From Planctomycetaceae bacterium (GTDB taxonomy: Bacteria; Planctomycetota; Planctomycetia; Pirellulales; Pirellulaceae): a stretch of DNA of 51,452 nucleotides. The position numbers and the translations under genes were made by a program. A model generated the notes under the pieces. It did not search any database. It was not told the DNA's origin and saw only the letters and a list, made by a program, of their open reading frames with translations. Location of the stretch: positions 1 to 51,452 of the forward strand of contig PKCN01000131.1 in NCBI GenBank assembly GCA_002862205.1, given 5' to 3'. Positions 18,072 through 27,630 of this stretch are shown here, piece after piece. The stretch's first letter is position 1; each line of letters starts with the position of its first letter.

Positions 18072-19655
18072 TTATCCGTTGGCGGATCCCGGTTTTTTTC
18101 CGAATAGGGAATCCAGTTTCTGCACCTTGGTGATCACAGACTGTCCATTTTTTTCGGTCACCGTGCCTGAGATTTTGACAGCTGTGCCACAATGGTAGGC
18201 GAGGTTGAAATCATGGAAGTCTCTGAAGGCGACATCGATTCGCACGGATGGCTGTCCCTGCACATCAATCAGGAAAATTCGTGCTTCATCGAGATTTTCA
18301 GACAGTCGAAGTCGTCCTTGTACAGTGATGGTTCCGTCACCTTTTTTGACCCAGCTTTCAAATGGTTGTTCGCTGTAGGGGGTGAAGGCGGAGTCATTGA
18401 GACCGGGTAATGCGCTGGTTGAATAGGCGAAGGAATCCTGATCGGCATCAAACATTTTCAGTAGGGCAAGGTGCAATCTGCCGAGTTGCTGGTTCTCGGC
18501 GTAACGTACATAACGCCCCGTCTTTAATAGTCCTCCGCCCTGCCCTGCCAGAATGATTGGGATTCGAGTCGCCGTGTGATTGTCGCTGTGTCCCATGCCT
18601 GACCCGTAGAGCACAACGCTGTGATCGAGAAGGCTGCCATGATGATCCCGGTAGGATTTCATTCGAGTCAAAAGATAGTCAAATTTTTCCATATGCCACA
18701 AACTGATTTTCAGAAGTGCATCAAGGTTCTGGCGTGAAAAGTTCCGGAAGAAGTGGGATAGATAGTGGTGCTGCTCCTGGATGCCCAGAAAATCAAAAAT
18801 CATTCGACTGTTGCTGTTGCCAAGCATGTAGGTGACGCATCGCGTTGAATCAGTCCACAAGGCGAGTGAGATCAGGTCAAGCATCGATTCCACCTGCTCG
18901 TTGAGGTTGGCAGGCGCCAGCGGACGTTCCATCGTTGCTTTGGGAATGTCGTTGGACGAGGCAGCGATGTTGTCGATCCTTTTCTCTGTCGAGCGAACCA
19001 CCGACAAATATTGATCCAGCGTCTGTTTGTCTTCTGCACCCGCTGTGCGTGAAAGTGATTTTGCGTCCTCGGATACACGATCCAATACGCTTTTCATTTC
19101 ACGACGCTTGGCCTGATTTCGCAGCGGGCTGCGGAAGAGTCGATCGAAGATCAGTTGCGGATCACTCTCACGCGGAATGGGATCGCCATTGGAATCGTAA
19201 GAGATGTAACTGCAGCCAATCTGATTCGGGAACAGTCCTTCTGTGGTCAATTCTAGCGAACGATGTGGCGTTCCTTTTCCAATTCTGCTGGCGATCAACT
19301 GGTCGACGGATGCGGATTTGGTGTTTCTGTGGTGTCCGCTCAGGAATCGACGTGTGGAGTTGGCATGGGATGAGAACCCAAAGTCACCCATGTTGTCCAG
19401 GATCAGCAGATCCTGTTTGTGTTTCGCAAATGGCTGCATGAGAGGCGACATCCGGAAATCAAATTCGGTGCCACCATTGATGCTCCAACTGGGCGGGTGT
19501 ACCCCGTTGGGTTTGAACAGGGTCATGAATCGAATGGGAGGGCCATCGGATGCCGCGCCTGATGCCTTACGTTCCATCAGGTTCAGGAACGGCAAAGGCA
19601 GAAGTGGGCCGGCAGCACCACGCAGGAATCGACGTCGATCTAATTGCCAGGACAT
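18072..19655 (-). CDS. DUF1552 (HXXSHH) family Tat-exported protein with C-terminal extension, cluster C
   Basis: 527 aa from ATG 19655; an in-frame TTG at 19673 would add six residues and overlap the upstream stop. The Tat motif is DRRRFLRGAAGPLLPLPFL. The HXXSHH position reads HYLSHF (297-302), preceded by another His. The usual family end (GQGGGLLKTGRYV, LGRLHLALLKMF) is followed by about 100 extra residues. The last 80 or so look like a small beta-rich OB-like domain (TITVQGRLRLSENLDEARIF through SGTVTEKNGQSVITKVQKLD). The other three copies lack this. It follows the cluster C PSD gene by 14 nt, so the two are surely co-transcribed. Confidence 0.87.
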   Translation of the reverse strand: MSWQLDRRRFLRGAAGPLLPLPFLNLMERKASGAASDGPPIRFMTLFKPNGVHPPSWSINGGTEFDFRMSPLMQPFAKHKQDLLILDNMGDFGFSSHANSTRRFLSGHHRNTKSASVDQLIASRIGKGTPHRSLELTTEGLFPNQIGCSYISYDSNGDPIPRESDPQLIFDRLFRSPLRNQAKRREMKSVLDRVSEDAKSLSRTAGAEDKQTLDQYLSVVRSTEKRIDNIAASSNDIPKATMERPLAPANLNEQVESMLDLISLALWTDSTRCVTYMLGNSNSRMIFDFLGIQEQHHYLSHFFRNFSRQNLDALLKISLWHMEKFDYLLTRMKSYRDHHGSLLDHSVVLYGSGMGHSDNHTATRIPIILAGQGGGLLKTGRYVRYAENQQLGRLHLALLKMFDADQDSFAYSTSALPGLNDSAFTPYSEQPFESWVKKGDGTITVQGRLRLSENLDEARIFLIDVQGQPSVRIDVAFRDFHDFNLAYHCGTAVKISGTVTEKNGQSVITKVQKLDSLFGKKPGSANG

Positions 19656-19669
19656 GTGTTTTTCTTTCT

Positions 19670-21802
19670 TCAATCGTGCTTGATGTGCTGTGGCTGTGCG
19701 TGTGTGAACGGCAAACTATTGGCTACCAGATGAATCAAATCGTGGTAGGTTCCTTCTTGCACGTCCAGGTTTCCGTGCTGGTCAAGTTCACTGCAGATGG
19801 TATCAACCGTCGGCATGTCGTTGACATTGAGTTCACGTGCCAGTGCATAGGAAAGGGTGCGTTTGACAATGTTCTCGATCACAGTGCGACGCTGGGACTT
19901 GACGAGGATTTGCCGTAATCCGAGGTAGTCGTCAAAGCTTTCTCCGCTTGGAAGCTGACCGCTGGTGTCCAATGGTTTCGAAGCTTCAGGAGTGTTTTGA
20001 TCTTGCGTCTGCCTGTTGTCTTTCTGCTTGCGTTTTTTGTTGCCATTCGAGTTGGTCGAAGCAGCGGGTTTGTAGTTGCCGCCAGCGTCGTATGACTGCA
20101 TGGCGAATCCCAACGGATCGATTTTGTTGTGACAAATCGCACAAGTCGTGTTGCTGCGGTGCAATTCAAAACGCTCGCGAAAACTCAGGTTCTCACCTCG
20201 CTGATTGGGTTTCACTTGCCCAACGTTCGCAGGTGGATCAGGCAGGTGTTCACCCATCACCCTTTCCAGTATCCAGGTTCCGCGAATCACCGGACCTTTG
20301 TTCATGGCCAGAACGCCGGGCATCGTCAGTAGACCTCCACGCTCGGGAGTGTTGCTCAATTCCAGTCGTTGGTTGGGAACAGCTTCGACCTCAATCCCCC
20401 GCTGTTTCCTGTACGCAGTCATGCGTTTCCGGTCACCGGGGTAATATTTGGCCGTGTGTGGATTTATAAAGGCTACTTTGGAATCGATCAGTTCCAGAAG
20501 TGGTCGGCCTTCTGTGAACAGATAGTTCAGGAAATCAATCGGTTGCTGACGCAAAGCATGGGAGACAGGCGGGTTGTTCGAGACTTTGGATATTTCGTTC
20601 AGTGAGAACCATTCCACTCCAAAGTTGTGCGCGAGGTTCAGGGATTTCGGGTCCGCCAGCATGCGGTCGATTTGATTCGCATAAATGTCTGGATCACGCA
20701 ATTCACCCTGAGCGGCCAACTGCATCAGGTGATCATCAGGCATGTCACCCCACAAAAAATAGCTGAGCCGCTCAGCGAGTTCATGGTCATCGACGCGACC
20801 GTACAGCACTGGTTTACCCACCTGGCCCGCGTTACCCACCTGGTTGCTGCTCTTGGGATCGTCAACCTTTGCAAGCAGGCTGCGGTAAATGAACGGAGGT
20901 GACATCAGCACTGATTTCAGTTCAATGCGAAGTGCTGATTCCAATTCTGCTCCCCGCTTTCCATCAATGGTCGCACGCGATGCGGCAACAGTGTCGGCAT
21001 CAGGAGGACGGCGGTAGGCGCGACGCAACATCCATCGCAGAATCTGGTTTGCCTGCTTCGGCGTCATGTGCTCACCCATGATTGGTCCTGTGACCACTTC
21101 AAGGTGTTCTCTTGGTCCGGGAGCAAGCCACTGTTCCAGAGCATCATCGATCAGGAACGAATACTGATCCCACACATTGGTGGTCAATGGGTTGGCTGAT
21201 GTATCATTTTTAAAGCCGCTTGGGCCCGGTGGGTCCACGGGCAACAGTTTCATCACCAACGATTTTTCAACGATGGTCTGCTCGGCTTCCACAATCGAGA
21301 CTTCCAGTTCGAATCCAAACAGGGATCGCAGTGTTTGCCGATATTCGTGCGCTGACAGGCGGCGTGGTCGAAGGACATCCGGCAGTGGCTGGATCGTGTC
21401 TACCAATGCCTTTTGATACCACGATTTGAATTGTGCAATTTCAGCTGAAGTTAGCCGCGGCTGGCTTTCGGGTGGCATCGTGTCAGAATCAATGACCTCG
21501 AGTACATCGGACCAGAGTTCAAAGGCCGCTTTGATTTGCTGTTCAGTCTCCAGTTCCCGCAAGTTGACTTCACCGTGGACTTCGTCGCCATCACCGTGGC
21601 ATTGAAAGCAGTGTTTGCTCAGTAGCGGTCGGATCGTTGTCTGGTAATGCAGCGTTGGATCTTTTACGGAATGAGCTGGATTTACCGAGTTCGTTTTGTC
21701 CTGCTCGTTATCTGCGGAAAGCCTCGGTAGAGGCAGGGTGATGCCCAGCCCAATGAAGATCCATAGCAATGACAGACGGTGCGACAACAGACGGTGCGGC
21801 AA
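19670..21802 (-). CDS. PSD/PSCyt diheme-type protein, cluster C
   Basis: 710 aa. A hydrophobic signal segment lies near residues 11-30, then heme motif CFQCH (65-69). DUF1587 (RRLSAHEYRQTLRSLFGFE), DUF1595 (RRAYRRPPDADTV), DUF1592 (ELAERLSYFLWGDMPDDHL), DUF1588 with CAICH (554-558) and DUF1585 follow. Between DUF1588 and DUF1585 (about 575-615) there is a polar, low-complexity Asn/Lys/Gln insertion (NKKRKQKDNRQTQDQ). The first codons lie in a 15-bp tandem duplication, giving the repeated N-terminus PHRLLSHRL. It is upstream of, and nearly touching, the cluster C DUF1552 gene. Confidence 0.88.
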   Translation of the reverse strand: MPHRLLSHRLSLLWIFIGLGITLPLPRLSADNEQDKTNSVNPAHSVKDPTLHYQTTIRPLLSKHCFQCHGDGDEVHGEVNLRELETEQQIKAAFELWSDVLEVIDSDTMPPESQPRLTSAEIAQFKSWYQKALVDTIQPLPDVLRPRRLSAHEYRQTLRSLFGFELEVSIVEAEQTIVEKSLVMKLLPVDPPGPSGFKNDTSANPLTTNVWDQYSFLIDDALEQWLAPGPREHLEVVTGPIMGEHMTPKQANQILRWMLRRAYRRPPDADTVAASRATIDGKRGAELESALRIELKSVLMSPPFIYRSLLAKVDDPKSSNQVGNAGQVGKPVLYGRVDDHELAERLSYFLWGDMPDDHLMQLAAQGELRDPDIYANQIDRMLADPKSLNLAHNFGVEWFSLNEISKVSNNPPVSHALRQQPIDFLNYLFTEGRPLLELIDSKVAFINPHTAKYYPGDRKRMTAYRKQRGIEVEAVPNQRLELSNTPERGGLLTMPGVLAMNKGPVIRGTWILERVMGEHLPDPPANVGQVKPNQRGENLSFRERFELHRSNTTCAICHNKIDPLGFAMQSYDAGGNYKPAASTNSNGNKKRKQKDNRQTQDQNTPEASKPLDTSGQLPSGESFDDYLGLRQILVKSQRRTVIENIVKRTLSYALARELNVNDMPTVDTICSELDQHGNLDVQEGTYHDLIHLVANSLPFTHAQPQHIKHD
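21772..21801. repeat. 15-bp tandem duplication at a gene start
   Basis: 21772-21786 and 21787-21801 differ at one base (consensus ACAGACGGTGCGACA). The repeat encodes the first residues of the cluster C PSD protein, so it is one of the few repeats here that is coding. Confidence 0.85.
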
Positions 21803-21905
21803 CGGGCGGGCTCGTTGGAATGGCGTGCAGGCAGGATCGCCAGGTGGGTAAATTCAGGTCGCCTCCATTTTAATCACAGCAACCGCCTCGTTGATAGATT
21901 ATTTC

Positions 21906-23483
21906 CTATTGCGAATCGGTCCAGTGATCGGTCCTGAACGGCGAGGCTGGCAGGCCAATGCTGTTGGTGAGATTGCCTAACGGGTTTGCCGCCCATGAGT
22001 AGCGAACGGCAACCGGATTCGGTACTTGCGGCGACCCGACTGACACATGGTCGCCCGTTGCTGTGGCCTCGGCCCAGTGAAAAACGCGATCCTCGCCGGC
22101 TACCGCAAACCCCTGTAGCGGACCGTTTGAGGATTTCAGGCCTGTTCCAATTTGCGAGAAAGTCAAATTGATTCGGCCTTCCGCTGGCTGTGATGACTTC
22201 AGCAACGGTCCCATCGCCACATCGCCTCCGGGCAACTTGTTGCCCCGGTTGTAGACATCGACAAGAGCCCATCTTGCCAGTCGTGCTCCCACGGCCTGTT
22301 TGTTTTTAGGGTGGATGTTCTGTGCATCGCCGACATCAACGGTGATTGCCATCCCGGTTTGAGGAATGCTCAAGGCACGAAGCATGCCTGCGCGGACGTT
22401 GACCCACCCACTGGGTTCAGAAGGTTCGGTTTGCAGTGCCCGGAAATTGGGGAGCTGCACCCAAGCAAACGGAAGTTCTGGTGCACTCCAGCGTTGCCGC
22501 CAGTCGGTAACCAGCGTTTCGAGCTGTTTGTCGTACAGGTCAGAGAACTTTCCGTTCGAGTTACGTTCACCCTGATACCAGATCACCCCGCGAACTGCGT
22601 AACCGATCAACGGATGTATTTTGCCATTGAACAGATTGCTTGGATAGTTTTTGTCGGCCGATGGTTTTGATGGCAACGATGGTCGTCGCGGTAAGCGTTT
22701 TCTCTCTCCTTTGTCTTTGATACTTGCATTGTCCGCCTTTGCTTTTTCCCAACGCGCCAACGCTTTTTGGTAACGTTGCTTGGCTGCTTCTGCATCGAAT
22801 TCTTTATCCTGACTAGCGAGGTCGAGCATCATCGGCTTGAGGACCTTGTTCGATGTCTGAGCAGGCATGCTTGTCCAAGCTTCGATCGCAGTTCCACCAA
22901 CAGAAGAATTGATGAGCCCCACAGGGACATTGAGTTCCTGTTGCAGTTTGCGTCCAAAAAAGTAAGCGGTGGCAGAAAAACTGCTAACGGTTTCAGGGCT
23001 GCATACTTGCCATGCACCTTTGCAACGGTCTTGTGGCTCAGTGGCATGGGATGATGATTCAGTGAACATCCGAATCGCAGGGTGGTTGGCGGTTGATATC
23101 TCTGTCTGCGCGTCAACCACACCACCGACTTTCATTGCCATGTTTGACTGTCCGGAGCACAACCAGACTTCGCCCATGTAGATGTCATTGATGGTGATGG
23201 ATTCTTCGTTTGTTTGAATCTTCAATTCGTGGGGGCCGCCCGCCGGGAATTCCTTGAATTGCAAGGACCACTTACCGTCAGCAGATGCTTTGGTCTCTGA
23301 AGTTTGACTGGCTAAGGTACAGGTGATGTTATCTCCCGGCTTGGACCAACCCCAGACTTTGATGTTTTCGTTCCGCTGCATGACCATGTGATCACTGAAA
23401 ATCGTCGGTACCTCCAGTTGCGCATCCGCAGTGTTGCAACAGAGAATCAAAGCAATGATGGGCAAGGTGATAGGTTTCAACAT
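21906..23483 (-). CDS. Sialate O-acetylesterase-like SGNH hydrolase
   Basis: 525 aa from the ATG at 23483, which gives a clean signal peptide (MLKPITLPIIALILCCNTAD); the frame is open to 23561. SGNH esterase motifs are GEVWLCSGQSNMAM (catalytic Ser) and GVIWYQGERNSNG. The His of the triad is probably in DAQNIHPKNK. An N-terminal beta-domain precedes the catalytic core, as in the sialate O-acetylesterase family. In Planctomycetes such proteins probably remove acetyl groups from polysaccharides rather than sialic acid (inference). It lies 84 nt after a sulfatase gene on the same strand, so a desulfation plus deacetylation pair is likely. Confidence 0.88.
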   Translation of the reverse strand: MLKPITLPIIALILCCNTADAQLEVPTIFSDHMVMQRNENIKVWGWSKPGDNITCTLASQTSETKASADGKWSLQFKEFPAGGPHELKIQTNEESITINDIYMGEVWLCSGQSNMAMKVGGVVDAQTEISTANHPAIRMFTESSSHATEPQDRCKGAWQVCSPETVSSFSATAYFFGRKLQQELNVPVGLINSSVGGTAIEAWTSMPAQTSNKVLKPMMLDLASQDKEFDAEAAKQRYQKALARWEKAKADNASIKDKGERKRLPRRPSLPSKPSADKNYPSNLFNGKIHPLIGYAVRGVIWYQGERNSNGKFSDLYDKQLETLVTDWRQRWSAPELPFAWVQLPNFRALQTEPSEPSGWVNVRAGMLRALSIPQTGMAITVDVGDAQNIHPKNKQAVGARLARWALVDVYNRGNKLPGGDVAMGPLLKSSQPAEGRINLTFSQIGTGLKSSNGPLQGFAVAGEDRVFHWAEATATGDHVSVGSPQVPNPVAVRYSWAANPLGNLTNSIGLPASPFRTDHWTDSQ

Positions 23484-23567
23484 GTTGGGTTTACTGAAGT
23501 GACAAGGATTGGCGGATTCGTCAAAACGAGAAAAGTGCGTTTGGGTTGTGCCCCTGCACATGATGAT

Positions 23568-25016
23568 TTATTTCGAGCTGATTGGATTTGCAGGCTTCAC
23601 GCTGCTGTACCAGTCCTGATGTGATTTTAGCAGGCGTTTGACCAATTCAGGTTTGTCTTTTGCATGATTGACCGTTTCAGGTCTCTCGTCGTCCAGGCTG
23701 ACAAGCTGATAGTTTTGCTTGCCATCGGCCCCCATGAGTTTCCAGTTGCCGTCTCGCACAGCCCACGTCGAACCCCAGTGGAAGTGAAGGACGTCTTTGT
23801 GGGGTGAGGGGGCGTTTGCAGAATTGCAGATTGGCAGCACGCTGAATCCATCAATGGCAGGAGAAGATGGGGCGGGTTTGACGTTGCAAAGTTCCAGTAT
23901 CGTCGGATACCAATCCATGGCTGTCACGATCTGGTTGCGGACCTCGCCCGAGGGAATTTTCGATGGATAACTCAAAATGGCAGGGACACGTATTCCGCCT
24001 TCAAGAAATTTACCCTTGTGCCCAATCCAGTGTCCCGTGTTACCGCCACCGCTGGCCCCGTAGAAATGACCTTCGGGAAAACCCGATGGGTGCTCTTTGC
24101 CGCGAATGCGATAAGTCGTTTCATTGGAATGTCCATTGTCACTCATGTAGACAATGATGGTGTTGTCCATGATCTTTGCTGCTTCGAGAGCTTTGAGGAC
24201 GCGGCCAATGTAGTGGTCCGTCGTCGTGATCATTGCAGCATAGGTGCGGCGAGCCGGGTCCTTGATACCGCGATATCGCTCTTGGTGCATGGCCAGTGAT
24301 TGTTCCGGGTAGTGCGGGATATTGAACGGCACATACAAAAAGAATGGTTGGTGCTGATTGCGATCAATGAATTCAACGGCACGATCGGTCATCATTTCAG
24401 GAAAATATTTTCCATCGGCCTCCACTCGATCTGTACCTTCGTAAAGATCGTGGAATCCGTTTCGGTGCAGAAAGAAATGGTTGTAGTTATCGATGAAACC
24501 GTCGCGGATGCCAAAGAATTCATCGAAACCCTGTTTCTTGGGGCCGTAGTCGCGGTGGGCACCCAAGTGCCATTTTCCAAACAGCGCTGTTCGATAACCA
24601 GCTTTCTTCAGCGTCTCGGCCAGCGTTACTTCCTCCAGGAACATGTTGATTCCCTTGGGGCCATTCATGTTTCCCTGGGTCCAATGCCGCACGCCTCCCC
24701 GTTGTGGGTGACGACCTGTGAGCAACGCTGCACGCGAGGGGCAACAAACCGTGTGCGCATACGCCTGGGTGAAACGGATGCCCCGTTCCGCCAATGCATC
24801 AATGTTGGGTGTATGGAGATCCGAGGATCCAAAGCAATTGGCATCAAGTGTTCCCTGATCGTCAGTGAAAAGAATCACCACGTTGGGACGTTCAGAACCT
24901 CTGTCGGCAAAGCAGATCGTTGACGTTGACAGGGATACCAGGCAAGCTCCGAGCAGGAGGCTCAAGCAATGATTCATCCTGAATTTGTTTTGATCGTGTG
25001 GGTGGTTCGGAATCAT
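23568..25016 (-). CDS. Exported type I sulfatase
   Basis: 482 aa. Signal peptide: a second Met at 24977 gives MNHCLSLLLGACLVSLSTST directly and may be the real start. Metal ligands are in the early TDDQG (51-55). The sulfatase signature CCPSRAALLTG begins at C91 in C-x-P-S-R, the cysteine converted to formylglycine, so a maturase encoded elsewhere is needed. GKWHLG and SDNGH motifs follow. The preference for a sulfated glycan is inferred from neighbours (SGNH esterase downstream, GH71/99-like protein divergent). Confidence 0.92.
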   Translation of the reverse strand: MIPNHPHDQNKFRMNHCLSLLLGACLVSLSTSTICFADRGSERPNVVILFTDDQGTLDANCFGSSDLHTPNIDALAERGIRFTQAYAHTVCCPSRAALLTGRHPQRGGVRHWTQGNMNGPKGINMFLEEVTLAETLKKAGYRTALFGKWHLGAHRDYGPKKQGFDEFFGIRDGFIDNYNHFFLHRNGFHDLYEGTDRVEADGKYFPEMMTDRAVEFIDRNQHQPFFLYVPFNIPHYPEQSLAMHQERYRGIKDPARRTYAAMITTTDHYIGRVLKALEAAKIMDNTIIVYMSDNGHSNETTYRIRGKEHPSGFPEGHFYGASGGGNTGHWIGHKGKFLEGGIRVPAILSYPSKIPSGEVRNQIVTAMDWYPTILELCNVKPAPSSPAIDGFSVLPICNSANAPSPHKDVLHFHWGSTWAVRDGNWKLMGADGKQNYQLVSLDDERPETVNHAKDKPELVKRLLKSHQDWYSSVKPANPISSK

Positions 25017-25169
25017 GGCGTTTGTCTTTCCCGTTCAAGGCAGGTTGCCGGTAACATCAATACCCCCAACAATTTACTGGAAAAATCGATGTCGCGTTGG
25101 CTGGGCTGTTTGTCGCAAGGTCATCCGGGTTTCGTGTTTATTTGTTGATTGAGGGCTTAGGAGACGTAA

Positions 25170-26474
25170 ATGGTTGGCCAGCGATGTCAAAAACTGAAGT
25201 GTTTTGTGTTGATTACCTGTCTGTTGCTGATTTCAGGGCAGGTAGGTTTGGGGCAGCAGGCGGACCGGGCGGTGGATTCACGAACACCTGATGCAGTGGT
25301 CGATTCCAGCACACTGACGGGAAAGGTGATGTGTGGCTATCAAGGTTGGTTCAGTTGTCCTGACGACGGTGATCAACTGGGATGGACCCACTGGGCCCGC
25401 ACGAATCGTCGACCATTGGGGCCGGGAAATGTCACCGTCGATTTGTGGCCTGATGTGCGTGAGTTGAGTCCGCAGGAACGATTCCAGACCGGATTCAATC
25501 ACTCAGATGGTCGTCCCGCCGAGGTTTACAGCAGCGCAAATGAAAAGACGATTGGTCGTCACTTTCGTTGGATGCGTGACTATGGCATTGATGGGGTTTT
25601 TATGCAGCGGTTTGCCAATGGGCTGGATTCGCCGCGTCTCAAAGCCCAGAAAGACAAGGTGCTTTTCCATGCTCACGATTCAGCATCGAAGACAGGGAGA
25701 GTGTTGGCTGTGATGTACGATTTGTCCGGCCTGCGAAAGGGGCAGGTTGCTCGTGTGAGTGATGATTGGAAGCAGTTGAAACGTGATGGCATCACTGGGG
25801 GCGGCAGGTATCTTCAACACAAGGGTAAGCCGCTGGTGGCCGTTTGGGGCGTCGGCTTTAGCGGGGATCGTAAGTACAGTTTGGCCGAGTGTGCTGATCT
25901 GATTGATGTGTTGAAGGCAGATGGGTGCGCTGTGATGCTGGGAGTACCATCGTGGTGGAGAGATCAGAAACGCGATGCCGTTGCTGATGCGTCACTGCAT
26001 GAAATTCTCAAAAAAGCTGACGTGTTGAGCCCTTGGACCATAGGACGCTATCGATCGCCAAGTGAGGCAAAGTCGCATGCCAACCGCGTTTGGAAGCCTG
26101 ATTTGGCTTGGTGTGCAAAGCAGAAACTCGAATTTTTGCCCGTTGTGTTTCCAGGTTTCAGTTGGAAAAATCTGCACGGTGGAAAACTTGATGACATTCC
26201 GAGGTTGAAAGGTGAGTTCCTGTGGACGCAGATAACTGCGGCAAAGCAAGTTGGGGCAAAGATGATTTACGTTGCCATGTTTGATGAAGTTGATGAAGGA
26301 ACTGCAATATTTAAATGCAGCAATGATCCGCCGGTCGGTGAAAATGTTGCTTTTCTAACCTACGATGGATTGCCCTCCGATTACTACCTGAGAGTGACTG
26401 GACAAGCAGGCAGAATGCTGAGAGGGCAGATTCCGGACGATAGTCCATTGCCGCCAGTTGTTCGTGATCGTTAG
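25170..26474 (+). CDS. Exported GH71/99-like glycoside hydrolase
   Basis: 434 aa, ATG 25170 with Shine-Dalgarno AGGAGA 6 nt upstream. Signal peptide at residues about 8-30. The body matches the GH71/GH99-like group: VMCGYQGWFSCPDDGD, HFRWMRDYGIDGVFMQRF, VLAVMYDLSG, and FPGFSWKNLH. Members act on alpha-mannan-like or alpha-glucan substrates, and some are annotated as xylosidase/arabinosidase; the substrate here is not determined. It is divergent from the sulfatase gene across 153 nt, which suggests a shared control region. Confidence 0.8.
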   Translation: MVGQRCQKLKCFVLITCLLLISGQVGLGQQADRAVDSRTPDAVVDSSTLTGKVMCGYQGWFSCPDDGDQLGWTHWARTNRRPLGPGNVTVDLWPDVRELSPQERFQTGFNHSDGRPAEVYSSANEKTIGRHFRWMRDYGIDGVFMQRFANGLDSPRLKAQKDKVLFHAHDSASKTGRVLAVMYDLSGLRKGQVARVSDDWKQLKRDGITGGGRYLQHKGKPLVAVWGVGFSGDRKYSLAECADLIDVLKADGCAVMLGVPSWWRDQKRDAVADASLHEILKKADVLSPWTIGRYRSPSEAKSHANRVWKPDLAWCAKQKLEFLPVVFPGFSWKNLHGGKLDDIPRLKGEFLWTQITAAKQVGAKMIYVAMFDEVDEGTAIFKCSNDPPVGENVAFLTYDGLPSDYYLRVTGQAGRMLRGQIPDDSPLPPVVRDR

Positions 26475-26608
26475 CGAGTGCGTTATTACAAGCATGTCGC
26501 AAAGGTGGGGCTTTCGTGAGTTTTTTGCGTCATTCACTGCCAACCTTTGCGGTGAATGCACACTGACTGCGACAAGTCAGAGAACCAAATTGAAAGATTG
26601 AGATACAC

Positions 26609-27607
26609 ATGAAAGCAATGACACTTGTCGGCAAGAAGCTACCTCTTGAACTGCAGCAACGGGAAGATCTGACCCCAGATGCGGGACAGGTTGTCGTTAG
26701 GCTCAGCACTGCAGCACTGAATCGTCGCGATTACTGGATAACCGTGGGTTTGTACCCGGGAATCAAGCCTCCTGTTGTGTTGGGATCTGATGGCGCGGGT
26801 GTCGTTCTTGCTTGCGGTGACGGTGTCGATCGTGGTTGGGAAGGACAGGATGTCATTTTGAATCCGGGTATTGGTTGGGGAAATGATCCGGCGGTGCAGA
26901 GCGAACAGTTTCATATCCTTGGGTTGCCTGAAGACGGTACCTTTGCATCCGAGGTCGTTGTGCCTGTGGAACAACTGCATCGCAAGCCGGAGTGTTTGAC
27001 ATGGGAAGAATCAGCCGCCATTCCCTTGGCCGGCACAACAGCCTATCGAGCGTTGTTCGCACAAGGCAACGCAAAGCCTGATGACAGGATTCTGATCACT
27101 GGCATTGGGGGAGGAGTGGCTACATTTGCACTCCAATTCGCCACTGCGATCGGAGCAGAAGTATGGGTGACTTCGTCGTCGACAGCAAAAATTGATCGGG
27201 CAATCAGTCTGGGAGCCAAAGGCGGATTTGATTATCGCGAGGAGGGATGGGAAAAACGTTTTGTCGCAAAGGTCGGGGCACCCGATTTGATCATCGATAG
27301 TGCTGGTGGCCCTGGCTACGGTGGTTTGATGGGACTTGCTGCACCCGGTGGTCGTATCATCAATTATGGGGCGACAGCCGGCGCTCCGGAATCGATTGAC
27401 ATGTTCAAGCTGTTTTGGAAGCAACTGCGTCTGCAAGGATCAACCATGGGGTCGCCTGACGACTTTAGTGGCATGGTGGACTTGGTTGAGAAGTATCAGA
27501 TCAAGCCAGTGATCGACGCAGTCTATTCGCTGGAAGATACCAACCGGGCGATTGATCAAATGCGTTCATCACCGCAGTTTGGTAAGTACGTGCTCAAGAT
27601 TGCCTGA
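26609..27607 (+). CDS. MDR-family NAD(P)H oxidoreductase (quinone reductase-like)
   Basis: 332 aa, medium-chain dehydrogenase/reductase. A GroES-like N-terminal domain (VVVRLSTAALNRRDYW, VLGSDGAGVV) is followed by a Rossmann domain with ITGIGGGVATFALQFA. The Cys that would bind catalytic zinc is not at its usual place (LNRRDYW instead of a Cys-containing loop), so it is more likely a zinc-free quinone or enone reductase. It is cytoplasmic with no signal peptide. It converges with matB, with 23 nt between stops, so a functional link to malonate is only positional. Confidence 0.85.
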   Translation: MKAMTLVGKKLPLELQQREDLTPDAGQVVVRLSTAALNRRDYWITVGLYPGIKPPVVLGSDGAGVVLACGDGVDRGWEGQDVILNPGIGWGNDPAVQSEQFHILGLPEDGTFASEVVVPVEQLHRKPECLTWEESAAIPLAGTTAYRALFAQGNAKPDDRILITGIGGGVATFALQFATAIGAEVWVTSSSTAKIDRAISLGAKGGFDYREEGWEKRFVAKVGAPDLIIDSAGGPGYGGLMGLAAPGGRIINYGATAGAPESIDMFKLFWKQLRLQGSTMGSPDDFSGMVDLVEKYQIKPVIDAVYSLEDTNRAIDQMRSSPQFGKYVLKIA

Positions 27608-27630
27608 TTCCGCCTGCCGACAGGTGTAGG

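Noticed and set aside
27608-27630. Small hairpin (CCTG/CAGG) between MDR gene and matB as shared terminator
   Set aside because: Only four base pairs and no T-tract on either strand.
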